Below, piece by piece: positions 7,883 to 16,172 of a stretch of 18,398 bases of DNA. Source of the stretch: an uncultured PS1 clade bacterium (GTDB taxonomy: Bacteria > Pseudomonadota > Gammaproteobacteria > PS1 > Pseudothioglobaceae). The notes beneath the pieces were generated by a model. That model was not told the DNA's origin and searched no databases. It saw only the letters and a list, made by a program, of their open reading frames with translations. The stretch is taken from contig CALFDA010000057.1 of assembly GCA_937950605.1 (NCBI GenBank), positions 1 through 18,398 of the forward strand, written 5' to 3'. Positions within the stretch are counted from its first letter, which is position 1. Each line of letters opens with the position of its first letter. The translations under genes were made by a program, and so were the position numbers.

Positions 7883-7924
7883 ATAACAATCTCGCAAAAT
7901 TACAAATTGCACGCTTTGGTCTTT

Positions 7925-7930
7925 TATAAT
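7925..7930 (+). promoter_or_regulatory. -10 box upstream of the DNA methyltransferase
   Basis: TATAAT lies in the 118-base gap between the kinase gene and the methyltransferase, 70 bases before the ATG. No good -35 is present at standard spacing. It could give the methyltransferase its own transcript. A short CGCC/GGCG inverted repeat follows near 7953-7967. Confidence 0.35.
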
Positions 7931-8000
7931 GTGGCGTATTACAAAATAATAACGCCTTGCAATGGCGGTACACAACCTACAAAAATAACAATGCAGCATA

Positions 8001-9560
8001 ATGGGTATAAAATTTGATAGTGTTAAAAACGAGTTGAATATATCTAGCGCAACGCTTAAAAATTGGATAAAAACCAATTGCCTTACTACTGATAAAAAAG
8101 GTTTTATTACCACAGAAAGTTACGATTATTTTAAAAAAAATGTTTTAGGCAAAAGCAGACTTAACAAACGGGCAAATAAGCAACATTTTGACAATCCCGA
8201 TACTGTTTTTAATGTCAACAACAATGATGATGCCGAACAAAGTGCAATTCAATACGAGCAATCATTAAGCATAGCGCAAAAAAATAAAAAGGGCATCTAC
8301 TATACTCCAAGTAGTTCGATTGATGATATGTTTTGTGCTCTACCCGCTTTAAGCGCAACAGATACTTTTCTAGACCCTTGTTGTGGCACAGGTAATTTTT
8401 TGATAAAAGCCTTGGAAAAAGGTTTTAAGCCTGAAAATATTTATGGCTTTGATGTTGATGAAACTGCTCTTAAAATTGCAAATAATCGTTTTTACCAAGC
8501 TGTTGGAAAGCATTCAAATAATATTAAACTTATTAATTTATTAGAAGATAAACATGCACAAAAATATGATTTTATTTTTACTAATCCGCCTTGGGGTTAT
8601 AAGTTCAATGCCCAACAAAAAATCAATTATGCAAATAAATTTAATAATGGCATCAAGGTTGATTCATCTGCTTTATTTGTATTAATTTGTCTAAATATTA
8701 TCCAAAAAAATGGAATGTTAGGAGTATTGCTACCTGATGCTTTTTTTAATATCACTGCTTTTAAATCCGTAAGAAAAATATTATTACAAAAGACATTTGT
8801 GCAACTTATAAATCATAATAAAGCTTTTGACGGCTTGCAAACTAGGGCATATAGTTTTGTGATTAAAAATAATAACAACTTGACAAATATTAAATGCAAA
8901 ACCGCAACAAGCCAATACACTAGAAAACAAACTGATTTTATTAAAAATCCCAACTATATTATTAATTTTGATATTACTGAAGCACAGGCAAAAATTATCT
9001 CTCACTTATATTCATATCCACATCAAACACTAGCAGGCAAAGCACAATGGGGGCTAGGTATTGTTACTGGTGATAATGCTAAACATTTATCCACAACAAA
9101 AAAAGCTAACTGCAAACCTATTTGCAAAGGGAGGGACATTAACAAGGGCGAAATAAAAAAATCGCAGTTTTATATTATTGATGATTTTGCAAAACTACAG
9201 CAAACTGCCGATAAAAATCTCTATCTTGCGGATAAAAAAATCGTTTATCGTTTTATTAGCTCTAATCTAATTTTTGCACTTGACGATAAACAACGGTATT
9301 TTTTAAACAGTGCTAATTTTTTAATTCTTAATCAAAATACCTTATTGGCTGAAGAGCAACTAGTTTTTTTAATGAATACTGAGATTATGAATTGGTTGTT
9401 TAAAAAACTATTTAGAACCCATAAAGTATTAAGATCTGATTTAGAAAAACTGCCTATTTTTAACGAGTTTTTTAAAACGCATAATGACTATTGCGAGCAA
9501 GATTTACATCAATATTTAAACATAGAGAAACACAATGGAACTTTTAGAATTAAGAAATAA
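8001..9560 (+). CDS. Adenine-type DNA methyltransferase with N-terminal helix-turn-helix and TaqI/Eco57I-like C-terminus
   Basis: A 519-residue SAM-dependent enzyme, probably N6-adenine, modifying a specific DNA sequence. Residues 1-50 look like a MerR-style DNA-binding helix-turn-helix (VKNELNISSATLKNWIKT). YYTPSSSIDDMF is the usual entry to N-6 methylases. The SAM motif is DPCCGTGNF at about 125-133, and the catalytic NPPW is at 195-198. The second half (GLGIVTGDNAKHL, PICKGRDINKGE, YFLNSANFLIL) resembles the TaqI-type specificity domain, so the protein probably recognises its own target. I see no nuclease domain, so it is not a complete type IIG enzyme. It overlaps by 26 bases, in another frame, a broken gene that is probably its restriction partner. 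Very high AT and poly-A/T runs suggest horizontal origin or relaxed selection. The target sequence is unknown. Confidence 0.87.
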   Translation: MGIKFDSVKNELNISSATLKNWIKTNCLTTDKKGFITTESYDYFKKNVLGKSRLNKRANKQHFDNPDTVFNVNNNDDAEQSAIQYEQSLSIAQKNKKGIYYTPSSSIDDMFCALPALSATDTFLDPCCGTGNFLIKALEKGFKPENIYGFDVDETALKIANNRFYQAVGKHSNNIKLINLLEDKHAQKYDFIFTNPPWGYKFNAQQKINYANKFNNGIKVDSSALFVLICLNIIQKNGMLGVLLPDAFFNITAFKSVRKILLQKTFVQLINHNKAFDGLQTRAYSFVIKNNNNLTNIKCKTATSQYTRKQTDFIKNPNYIINFDITEAQAKIISHLYSYPHQTLAGKAQWGLGIVTGDNAKHLSTTKKANCKPICKGRDINKGEIKKSQFYIIDDFAKLQQTADKNLYLADKKIVYRFISSNLIFALDDKQRYFLNSANFLILNQNTLLAEEQLVFLMNTEIMNWLFKKLFRTHKVLRSDLEKLPIFNEFFKTHNDYCEQDLHQYLNIEKHNGTFRIKK

Positions 9561-9762
9561 AATCTTAGATGCTTTTTCTGGTGAATAGGCAGAACGAGAT
9601 AAAATCATTGCTTTAATAGAAAATGATAAATCAGTATTCCCATTTAATGAATATGAGTATTTATTGCAACACTGTATCAATAGTGGCAATATTTCTTTTG
9701 AGAAGAATGTAGAAGAAGGTCACTTAACTAGTCAAAACCATCTTTATATATTGTTAAGTTAG
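9535..9762 (+). pseudogene. Broken gene after the methyltransferase, probably restriction endonuclease remnant
   Basis: An ATG at 9535 inside the methyltransferase tail opens a frame MELLELRNKILDAFSGE, then a TAG at 9586-9588. The same frame continues without interruption as AERDKIIALIENDKSV and FPFNEYEYLLQHCINSG to a second stop at 9760-9762. In all there are 75 codons with one internal stop and no in-frame ATG restart. The text is protein-like on both sides of the TAG, so this looks like a recent nonsense mutation in a gene already shortened at its 3' end. Overlap with an upstream methylase in a different frame is the common layout of restriction-modification pairs. The restriction identity is therefore an inference from position; no PD-(D/E)XK catalytic motif remains. 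Confidence 0.65.
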
Positions 9763-9856
9763 AATAGGTTACAATGTGCCTTGAATTAAAAGCGACACTC
9801 TCACGTTTTTTCTTTATTTTTTTAAGTTGAGGGCAATGTAAGAAAAGGAGTAGGTA

Positions 9857-9955
9857 ATGAATAAACTATATTCAAGAAATACACCTCCGAATGGACCAAG
9901 TAAAACTGGCAATCCATCTGGACCTGGCAGAGGCAATAATCCTCCACATAAATAA
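9857..9955 (+). CDS. Small Gly/Pro/Asn-rich peptide (32 residues), function unknown
   Basis: An ATG seven bases after AAAAGGAG opens a 32-codon frame: MNKLYSRNTPPNGPSK, then TGNPSGPGRGNNPPHK. It lacks any hydrophobic core, signal peptide or cysteine, and its Gly, Pro and Asn content predicts a disordered, basic peptide. The strong ribosome binding site, one of the best in the window, and a textbook terminator 36 bases after the stop argue that this is an expressed unit and not chance. Neither its composition nor the GC-richer Gly/Pro codons match the AT-rich surroundings. It follows the decayed methyltransferase/restriction pair and may belong to the same acquired insert. I do not recognise a named family. 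It could be a short regulatory or structural peptide, or the tail of a larger lost gene. Confidence 0.6.
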   Translation: MNKLYSRNTPPNGPSKTGNPSGPGRGNNPPHK

Positions 9956-9990
9956 CATCAATAAAAAATTGCATATTGGGCTTTTACAAT

Positions 9991-10026
9991 ACCGAGGGTT
10001 TAGTTTAGTTGACCCTCGGTGTTTTT
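9991..10026 (+). terminator. Rho-independent terminator after the small peptide gene
   Basis: ACCGAGGGT at 9991-9999 pairs perfectly with ACCCTCGGT at 10012-10020 around a 12-base loop, followed by GTTTTTG. The U-run lies to the right, so it ends rightward transcription from the peptide gene. It may also weakly slow transcripts leaving mfd from the other side. Confidence 0.92.
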
Positions 10027-10071
10027 GTATGCGTTTAAACTGTCTTAACCTAAACAGCCAGACTTTATAAG

Positions 10072-13000
10072 TTATTTCGACAAAGTTTCTAGCAATTTTT
10101 CAATAAACTCAATACGCTTGATATCCTCAGGCATTTTGCGCTTGAAAATAAGTTTATTGCGCTCTTTGAATTGATAATTATTGGGCTGTGTTTGCACCAA
10201 ATTAATAATTTTTATTGGCTCGATATTAACCTTATTGGAAAACACAATATGTGCCTTGTTGTCATAGATTGAAACCTTATCAACGCCAATTTTTTCACAG
10301 ATGAGTTTAAGTTTGGTAGCGGCAAACAAATTTTTGGTGGCATTTGGCAATAGTCCAAAACGCTCAATCATCTCAATTTGCATGTCTTTGAGTTCATCAT
10401 GATTTTTGCAACTAGAGATGCGTTTATACAAAACTAGACGCTCATGCACATCGTCTACATATATTTGGGGAATAATGCAGGCAATCCCAGTGTCAATGTC
10501 AATTCTATAATTGATTGGGTCGTTGAGGTTGATTTTTTTGCCCACGCGTATAGCATCAACTGTACGTTTTAATAAATCGTGATAAAGATTAAAACCAATT
10601 TCGCTAATTTTGCCTGACTGATTATCGCCAAGTAAATCGCCTGCGCCACGAATTTCTAAGTCGTGATTAGCAAGCATAAAACCAGAACCTAACTCTTCTA
10701 AAGATTCAAATGCTTCGAGACGTTTTTTGGCATTATCGCTAAGTGATTGATGTGATTTGATTATCAAATAGGCGTAAGCTTTGTGATGCGAGCGACCTAC
10801 CCGCCCACGTAATTGATGCAGTTGTGCTAAACCAAAATTTTGTGCATTATTAATGATTATGGTGTTAGCATTAGGAATATCAATGCCTGTTTCAATGATA
10901 GTGGTGCAAACTAAAATTTGAAAACGACCATGATAAAAATCACTCATAATTTGCTCTAACTCACGTGTTGGCATTTGCCCATGGGCGATGCGAATTTGTG
11001 TATTTTGCATTAATGATGTAAGTTTTTCTGCCATATTGTCGATGCTATCAATATCATTATGCAAAACAAATATTTGCCCGCTACGGTGCATTTCGCGCAC
11101 ACAAGCCTCTTTAATTGCATCATCATTCCATTCACTCACAAAAGTTTGTATCGAAACACGCCCTTGCGGTGGCGTGGCAATAATAGAAAGCTCTCTAAGT
11201 GAACCAAGTGCCATGTTTAATGTACGCGGAATTGGGGTTGCAGTCATAGTAAGAATATCACTTATACCGCGCATTTTTTTCAGCGATTCTTTTTGCTTAA
11301 CGCCAAATCTATGTTCTTCATCAATAATCACTAAACCTAGTTGCTTATATTTAATGCTTCTTTGAATCAATTTATGAGTGCCAATCACAATATCAATTTT
11401 TCCTTGTGCTAGTTTTTGCTTGATTTGTGCTTGCTCTTTGACACTCTGAAAACGTGATAAAGCGGCAATTTCAATTGGGTAATTGACAAATCGGTCTGTA
11501 AAAGAGCTCTCATGCTGACTCGCAAGTAGAGTAGTTGGCACCAAAACAGCAACTTGCTTGCCTGATTCTACTGCTAAAAAAGCAGCGCGCATTGCAATTT
11601 CAGTTTTGCCAAAACCCACGTCACCACAAACTAATCTGTCCATGGGTTTTGGCGATTGCATATCTGCTAATACTTCGCCCATGGTTTTGAGTTGGTCAGG
11701 AGTTTCCTCAAAAGGAAAACTAGCAACAAAGGAGCTATAAGCATCACTCGGCTGAGAAAAAGCAAAGCCTTTTTGAGCTTCGCGTTTGGCATATATTTCT
11801 AATAATTCAGTGGCAATATCGTACAAAGCTTCGTGAGCTTTTTGTTTGGCTTTGTGCCATTGATTAGAGCCTAATTTGTGTAATGGCGCAAACTCTTTTG
11901 AAGCGCCAGAATAACGAGAAATTAAATTAAGAGAGGTTATTGGCACCATAAGTTTTGAGCCTTTGGCATATTCCAACATTAAAAAATCTTGCATTAATCC
12001 ATCAAAAGTTTGGGTTTTTAAACCTAAATATCGTCCTACGCCATAATTTTCATGCACAATAGGGTCGCCTTGTTGGATTTCCACCAAAGACTTAATTGCT
12101 TCATCAAAGTCTTTATGCTTGGCACGTCTTCGCCGTTTTTGTTTAATCGTATCACCACCAAACAAATTAGTTTCTGTGATTATGGCAATATCTTGAGTGA
12201 GCAAGCCTTCAACAAGTTGTCCAGCAGTAATACAAAGTTTTTTGCTATTATTTAAAAAACCATGCCAACCCTTAACAGCACTTATTTCAAGGTTATGACT
12301 AATAAACAAGTCGATTAATATGTTTTGTCTATTTTGCGATTCGCAAACAATTAAAATTCTGCCGTTGAATTTTTTTTCAAATACTAGAAACTTTTTTAAT
12401 GGGGCTTGGTTTTGTGCATCAATCCTTAACGGCGGTAGCAATTTAGTAGCAAAATTTAATTTTCCAGATTTTTTCTCATTTTTCGCACTGCCAATTACAA
12501 TATTTTGCCGTTGTTTGATTTGCCCAAATAATTGCTGCTTATTAATAAAAACTCGCTCAATCGGCAAAGGTGGTCTATCTAAATTCTTACTGGCTTGCTT
12601 ATGTCGGCTATTAATATCACTATAAACCTCATCGGCAAACGCACTTAACCCGTGATTAGTAGCAACAATGCTCTTACTTGGCAAATAGTCAAACAGAGTA
12701 TTGGTTTGAGTAAAAAACAGTGGTAGGTAAAACTCTATACCACTTGGCAAACGCGCATTACTAACCTCATCAAAAATGAAACTTTCAGTATTGCCAAAAA
12801 TTTCTTGATAATTTTTTACAAAAGTCTTTATGCCATTTGCATCGGTTGCAAACTCTCTAGCAGGCAATAAAAAAATTCTATCGATTGTTTTGACACAGCA
12901 CTGTGTTGAAGTATCAAATATGTGAATAGATTCAATTTCTTGGTCAAATAGGTCTAAACGAAAAGGGTTTTTAGCACCCATGGGGTAAATATCTATCAAA

Positions 13001-13506
13001 GAGCCTTTAACACTAAACTCGCCATGCGTTATAACTTTTGTTACTCGGTTGTAACCAATCTTCAGCAAACGCTGACAAAATGCTTGTATATCAAGTATGT
13101 CGCCTGTCTTTAAATTAAAACTGTAATTTTTGCAAAATATTGTTGGACATAATCTTTGTATCAAAGATTCTAATGTAGCAATAACAATACCGCGTTTAAG
13201 ATTAGGTATTTTTGATAAGGCATTAAGCCGACTTGAAATAATGTCTGGATGTACAGAAAGATGATCAAATGCTAATATTTCCCAACTATCAAATTTAACA
13301 ATGTCTAAATCCTCGTTGTAAAAATTAAGCGATTTATATAAGTGATCAAAATTGCTGATGTCGTTTGCTACTAGCAAAACAACAAGATTGTGTGTTTTAA
13401 CAAACTCAATCAGCGCCAAAGCTTGGGCACTGCCATACAGTGCTCCCCAATAGAATTTTTGTCCAGCATTAAAAGGCGTTATTCCTTTAGGGTAAAGCTG
13501 TTGCAT
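10072..13506 (-). CDS. mfd: Transcription-repair coupling factor Mfd
   Basis: Mfd is a DNA translocase that removes RNA polymerase stalled at lesions and recruits UvrA for strand-specific repair. At 1144 residues it nearly equals the 1148 of E. coli. The UvrB-like N-terminal modules come first. The RNA polymerase-interacting domain follows at about 480-560 (GDPIVHENYGVGRYLGL and the VPITSLNLISRYSG region). The superfamily 2 motor has Walker A GDVGFGKTE with K634, the same number as in E. coli. It also has DEEHRFG, TATPIPRTLNMALGS, ETGIDIPNANTIII and RGRVGRSHHKAYAYL. A C-terminal TRCF domain with EELGSGF and IRGAGDLLGDNQSG follows. It begins four bases after maf stops and is probably in the same transcript. 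Confidence 0.98.
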   Translation of the reverse strand: MQQLYPKGITPFNAGQKFYWGALYGSAQALALIEFVKTHNLVVLLVANDISNFDHLYKSLNFYNEDLDIVKFDSWEILAFDHLSVHPDIISSRLNALSKIPNLKRGIVIATLESLIQRLCPTIFCKNYSFNLKTGDILDIQAFCQRLLKIGYNRVTKVITHGEFSVKGSLIDIYPMGAKNPFRLDLFDQEIESIHIFDTSTQCCVKTIDRIFLLPAREFATDANGIKTFVKNYQEIFGNTESFIFDEVSNARLPSGIEFYLPLFFTQTNTLFDYLPSKSIVATNHGLSAFADEVYSDINSRHKQASKNLDRPPLPIERVFINKQQLFGQIKQRQNIVIGSAKNEKKSGKLNFATKLLPPLRIDAQNQAPLKKFLVFEKKFNGRILIVCESQNRQNILIDLFISHNLEISAVKGWHGFLNNSKKLCITAGQLVEGLLTQDIAIITETNLFGGDTIKQKRRRRAKHKDFDEAIKSLVEIQQGDPIVHENYGVGRYLGLKTQTFDGLMQDFLMLEYAKGSKLMVPITSLNLISRYSGASKEFAPLHKLGSNQWHKAKQKAHEALYDIATELLEIYAKREAQKGFAFSQPSDAYSSFVASFPFEETPDQLKTMGEVLADMQSPKPMDRLVCGDVGFGKTEIAMRAAFLAVESGKQVAVLVPTTLLASQHESSFTDRFVNYPIEIAALSRFQSVKEQAQIKQKLAQGKIDIVIGTHKLIQRSIKYKQLGLVIIDEEHRFGVKQKESLKKMRGISDILTMTATPIPRTLNMALGSLRELSIIATPPQGRVSIQTFVSEWNDDAIKEACVREMHRSGQIFVLHNDIDSIDNMAEKLTSLMQNTQIRIAHGQMPTRELEQIMSDFYHGRFQILVCTTIIETGIDIPNANTIIINNAQNFGLAQLHQLRGRVGRSHHKAYAYLIIKSHQSLSDNAKKRLEAFESLEELGSGFMLANHDLEIRGAGDLLGDNQSGKISEIGFNLYHDLLKRTVDAIRVGKKINLNDPINYRIDIDTGIACIIPQIYVDDVHERLVLYKRISSCKNHDELKDMQIEMIERFGLLPNATKNLFAATKLKLICEKIGVDKVSIYDNKAHIVFSNKVNIEPIKIINLVQTQPNNYQFKERNKLIFKRKMPEDIKRIEFIEKLLETLSK

Positions 13507-13510
13507 ATTA

Positions 13511-14125
13511 TTAGGGCGTTAATTCTTGTGGGTTAATGCCTTGTGCTAAAACATCAATACCTTGTTTTTCCAACATTTTCACTAGCCGAATCAATGGCAA
13601 GCCAATCAGTGAGTTAGGGTCATTGCCCTCTATGCGCTCTATAAGACTAATACCGAGTGCTTCGGATTTAAAAGCACCCACGCAGTTATAAGGTTTTTCC
13701 CTTTGCAAATAATTCTCAATTTGTTTGGTGCTTAGAGTTTTAAACACAACATTGGTTTTGTCAATATATGTGTCTATTGCGTTGTTATATGTGTTTAAAA
13801 GCACCAAACTTGTAAAAAAAGTTAGTTTATTTCCAGAACTTTGATGCAGTTGTTTGACAGCATTTTCATGATTGTTAGGCTTGGTTAAAATTTCATTACC
13901 TAATATTGCCACTTGGTCTGATCCAACAATGAGTCCTTTATGGGTCTTCGCCACTTCTAATGCTTTGGCTTGTGCTAATCTTAATACCAGTTGCTCGGGC
14001 GTTTCATTAGCCTGTCTGGACTCATCAATATTTGGCGACACGCTATCAAAACTCAAGCCTAATTTATTAAGTATCTCTTTTCTAAAAGGCGATGAAGAAG
14101 CAAGAATGAACAGCGCAACTGACAA
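13511..14125 (-). CDS. Maf-like nucleoside triphosphate pyrophosphatase, YceF subgroup (m7GTP)
   Basis: Maf proteins hydrolyse non-canonical or modified nucleoside triphosphates to monophosphates. The 204-residue protein starts with the family motif ILASSSPFRKEIL and has SPNIDESRQANETPEQLVLRLAQAKA. The catalytic aspartate is D70 in VGSDQV. The SDQ variant, in place of ADT, marks the YceF subgroup, known in E. coli to prefer 7-methyl-GTP. NDPNSLIGLPL closes the active site. The best start in frame is TTG at 14125, seven codons before ILASSS, without a visible ribosome binding site. It lies upstream of mfd on the same strand and divergent from folA. Confidence 0.93.
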   Translation of the reverse strand: MSVALFILASSSPFRKEILNKLGLSFDSVSPNIDESRQANETPEQLVLRLAQAKALEVAKTHKGLIVGSDQVAILGNEILTKPNNHENAVKQLHQSSGNKLTFFTSLVLLNTYNNAIDTYIDKTNVVFKTLSTKQIENYLQREKPYNCVGAFKSEALGISLIERIEGNDPNSLIGLPLIRLVKMLEKQGIDVLAQGINPQELTP

Positions 14126-14138
14126 AATAAAATTTTTG

Positions 14139-14164
14139 TAAAGTAAAATAGTTATTTTACTTTA
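14139..14164. promoter_or_regulatory. Perfect 26-bp palindrome between divergent maf and folA
   Basis: TAAAGTAAAATA at 14139-14150 is mirrored exactly by TATTTTACTTTA at 14153-14164 around a two-base GT centre. It sits in the 55-base gap between the maf start at 14125 and the folA ATG at 14181. Each strand contains a TATTTT that could serve as a -10, so it may hold two facing promoters or an operator controlling both. Its composition is too AT-rich for a terminator. Confidence 0.6.
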
Positions 14165-14180
14165 TTTGCAGTTTTTTACC

Positions 14181-14669
14181 ATGAACATATCAATCATAGT
14201 AGCAATGGATACTAATTATCTTATTGGTAAAGATAATAAACTACTATGGCATATACCTGAGGATTTAGCGTATTTTAAAAAACATACCATAGGCAAAACT
14301 GTGTTAATGGGGCGTAAAACCCACCAATCAATAGGATTTCCACTACCTAATCGTAAAAACATTATCATTAGTCGTGATACTAAATTTAAAGTTCACGGGT
14401 GCGAGGTAGTACATAGCGTTGATGATGTTTTGGCGTTAGATGACGATGAAATAATGGTTGCAGGTGGTGCTTCTGTATATGAGCAAATGCTGCCATATAC
14501 TAATAGACTCTATATTACTGAAGTTAGAGGCAAGTTTGAGGGTGATAGTTATTTTCCAAAGTTTGATAGAAAAAATTGGTTGCAAGTATCTAAAACACCT
14601 CTTAAAACTAATATAAAAAATAACTGTAAATATCGTTTTATAGTTTTAGATAAAGATAACGTAAATTAA
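14181..14669 (+). CDS. folA: Dihydrofolate reductase
   Basis: DHFR reduces dihydrofolate to tetrahydrofolate with NADPH, supplying one-carbon carriers for thymidylate, purine and methionine synthesis. The 162-residue protein begins at the ATG, giving the family start MNISIIVAMD; an in-frame TTG at 14166 would add an untypical leader. The substrate pocket WHIPEDLAYFKKHT has the proton-donating acid D28. GKTVLMGRKTHQSIG and NRKNIIISRD bind NADPH, and MVAGGASVYEQMLPYTNRLYITEV is the conserved C-terminal half. It runs rightward, divergent from maf across a palindrome. The downstream gap to nhaA has its own -10. Confidence 0.97.
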   Translation: MNISIIVAMDTNYLIGKDNKLLWHIPEDLAYFKKHTIGKTVLMGRKTHQSIGFPLPNRKNIIISRDTKFKVHGCEVVHSVDDVLALDDDEIMVAGGASVYEQMLPYTNRLYITEVRGKFEGDSYFPKFDRKNWLQVSKTPLKTNIKNNCKYRFIVLDKDNVN

Positions 14670-14686
14670 AATATTAGATTTTTCAG

Positions 14687-14692
14687 TATAAT
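14687..14692 (+). promoter_or_regulatory. -10 box upstream of nhaA
   Basis: TATAAT lies 55 bases before the nhaA ATG, just after folA. No good -35 is seen at standard spacing. The leader contains a five-base-pair hairpin (ACCAG at 14698-14702 with CTGGT at 14711-14715), too weak to call a regulator. Confidence 0.5.
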
Positions 14693-14747
14693 CCACAACC
14701 AGCATATTTACTGGTGCGCTTGTTAATCTAAGGCTAAATTCAACAAA

Positions 14748-15926
14748 ATGATACTCAATAAATTAAAAGAGTTTTTGCGTCTCGAGATTGCTGGCGGTAT
14801 GCTGTTGATAATATTCGCTTTGCTTGCAATGATTGTACAAAACACATTTTTGAACATACATTACAACGCCTTATTAGAAACACCTATTGCCGTACAAATT
14901 GGCGAATTTAAAATCGCAAAACCACTATTATTGTGGATTAATGATGGCTTAATGGCGGTATTTTTCTTCTTAATAGGTCTAGAAGTGAAACGCGAGATTT
15001 TGGTGGGAGAATTATCCGAGCCTTCTCGTATTGTTTTGCCGGTTATCGCAGCGATTGGCGGCATGGTTATACCCGCTATCTTCTTTGCTGTTACAAATTG
15101 GGGTGATGTAGTTGCTCTAAGGGGCTGGGCTATACCCACAGCCACGGATATTGCATTTGCGCTCGGGGTGTTATCTCTTTTAGGCTCTAGAGCACCTCAA
15201 GCACTAAAATTGTTTTTAATGACTTTGGCCATTATTGATGACCTTGGTGCTATTGTAGTAATCGCTATATTTTATACGATTGATTTATCTTTTTTATCAT
15301 TGCAAATAGCAGCAGTTGCAATATTTTTGCTGTTCTTGCTAAACAAAACAAAGGTTTTAAGTTTAGCACCTTACCTATTAGTTGGGCTTGTGCTTTGGGC
15401 TGCGGTATTAAAATCTGGCGTACACGCAACTTTGGCTGGCGTAGTAACTGCTTTATTTATACCATTTAAAAAAGAGGGAAATGATTCACAAACCCAACTA
15501 GATAAATTGATGCACAATCTTCATCCAACAGTTGCTTACGGAATCTTACCACTTTTTGCTTTTGCCAATTCGGGCGTGTCTTTTCAGGGGCTTTCTTTTT
15601 CTTCGATTCTTGACCCAATTCCCTTAGGTATTATCATGGGGCTTTTCTTAGGAAAACAACTAGGGGTATTTGTTTTTAGCTGGATAACAATAAGATTAGG
15701 AGTCTCGAAATTACCTAATGGCACTAACTGGATGCAACTATACGGCATAAGTTTATTATGCGGTATTGGTTTTACTATGAGTTTGTTTATTGGTTCTTTG
15801 GCTTTTGCTCAAGAAGGCTTAAATCATGCAATCAACGATAAACTAGGCATTTTAATCGGTTCTTTGTTATCTGGTGTTTTTGGATATATCGTGCTACATT
15901 TTTTTTGCCAAAGCAAAAAGAAATAA
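14748..15926 (+). CDS. nhaA: Na+/H+ antiporter NhaA
   Basis: NhaA is an inner-membrane antiporter that expels sodium in exchange for protons, controlling pH and sodium. It has 392 residues against 388 in E. coli and the expected run of about 12 hydrophobic segments. The functional core is complete. TATDIAFALGVLSLLGSR contains D134, and LAIIDDLGAIVV contains the cation-binding pair D164-D165, each one position later than in E. coli (133, 163, 164). FFFLIGLEVKREILVGEL lies in the cytoplasmic pH-sensing region, and GVHATLAGVVTALFIP and CGIGFTMSLFIGSLAF are typical. It is monocistronic. No Shine-Dalgarno sequence is obvious and no terminator follows. Confidence 0.97.
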   Translation: MILNKLKEFLRLEIAGGMLLIIFALLAMIVQNTFLNIHYNALLETPIAVQIGEFKIAKPLLLWINDGLMAVFFFLIGLEVKREILVGELSEPSRIVLPVIAAIGGMVIPAIFFAVTNWGDVVALRGWAIPTATDIAFALGVLSLLGSRAPQALKLFLMTLAIIDDLGAIVVIAIFYTIDLSFLSLQIAAVAIFLLFLLNKTKVLSLAPYLLVGLVLWAAVLKSGVHATLAGVVTALFIPFKKEGNDSQTQLDKLMHNLHPTVAYGILPLFAFANSGVSFQGLSFSSILDPIPLGIIMGLFLGKQLGVFVFSWITIRLGVSKLPNGTNWMQLYGISLLCGIGFTMSLFIGSLAFAQEGLNHAINDKLGILIGSLLSGVFGYIVLHFFCQSKKK

Positions 15927-16172
15927 TTATAGGTATTATCATTCGAGCAGTAATAAATGGTAAGTCTTATGTGTAACAAAGTCCAAAATTAATTATTAGG
16001 ATGATAAAAGACTAACCAAAATGTCTCGACCACCATTGCAAACGAAACAGCAATCCTACAAGGCAAAAACTTTAACACTATCTACTCTATGTCAACAAAA
16101 AGCAAAAAATCAACAAAGTAGATAAAACGAATACAATTTTTTATCTACATAAAATTAAAAGCAACCCACCCA
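15927..16172. other. Non-coding stretch after nhaA
   Basis: No gene is supported here. TATCTACT at 16079-16086 is repeated inverted as AGTAGATA at 16117-16124, and TATCTAC occurs again at 16142-16148. The 30-base loop makes a terminator unlikely. A 34-codon rightward frame from 16021 has no ribosome binding site and low complexity. The region adjoins a decayed transposase and is probably neutral relic sequence. Confidence 0.4.

Noticed and set aside
9586..9588. TAG in the gene after the methyltransferase as programmed readthrough or recoding
   Set aside because: Nothing suggests a recoding structure, and the gene is also cut short at its 3' end, so decay is simpler.
14166..14180. TTG start for folA adding five residues
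   Set aside because: The family begins right at the ATG at 14181 (MNISIIVAMD), and the TTG abuts the palindrome with no ribosome binding site.
16021..16125. 34-codon rightward frame after nhaA
   Set aside because: Low-complexity Lys/Gln-rich peptide, no ribosome binding site, located in relic DNA.
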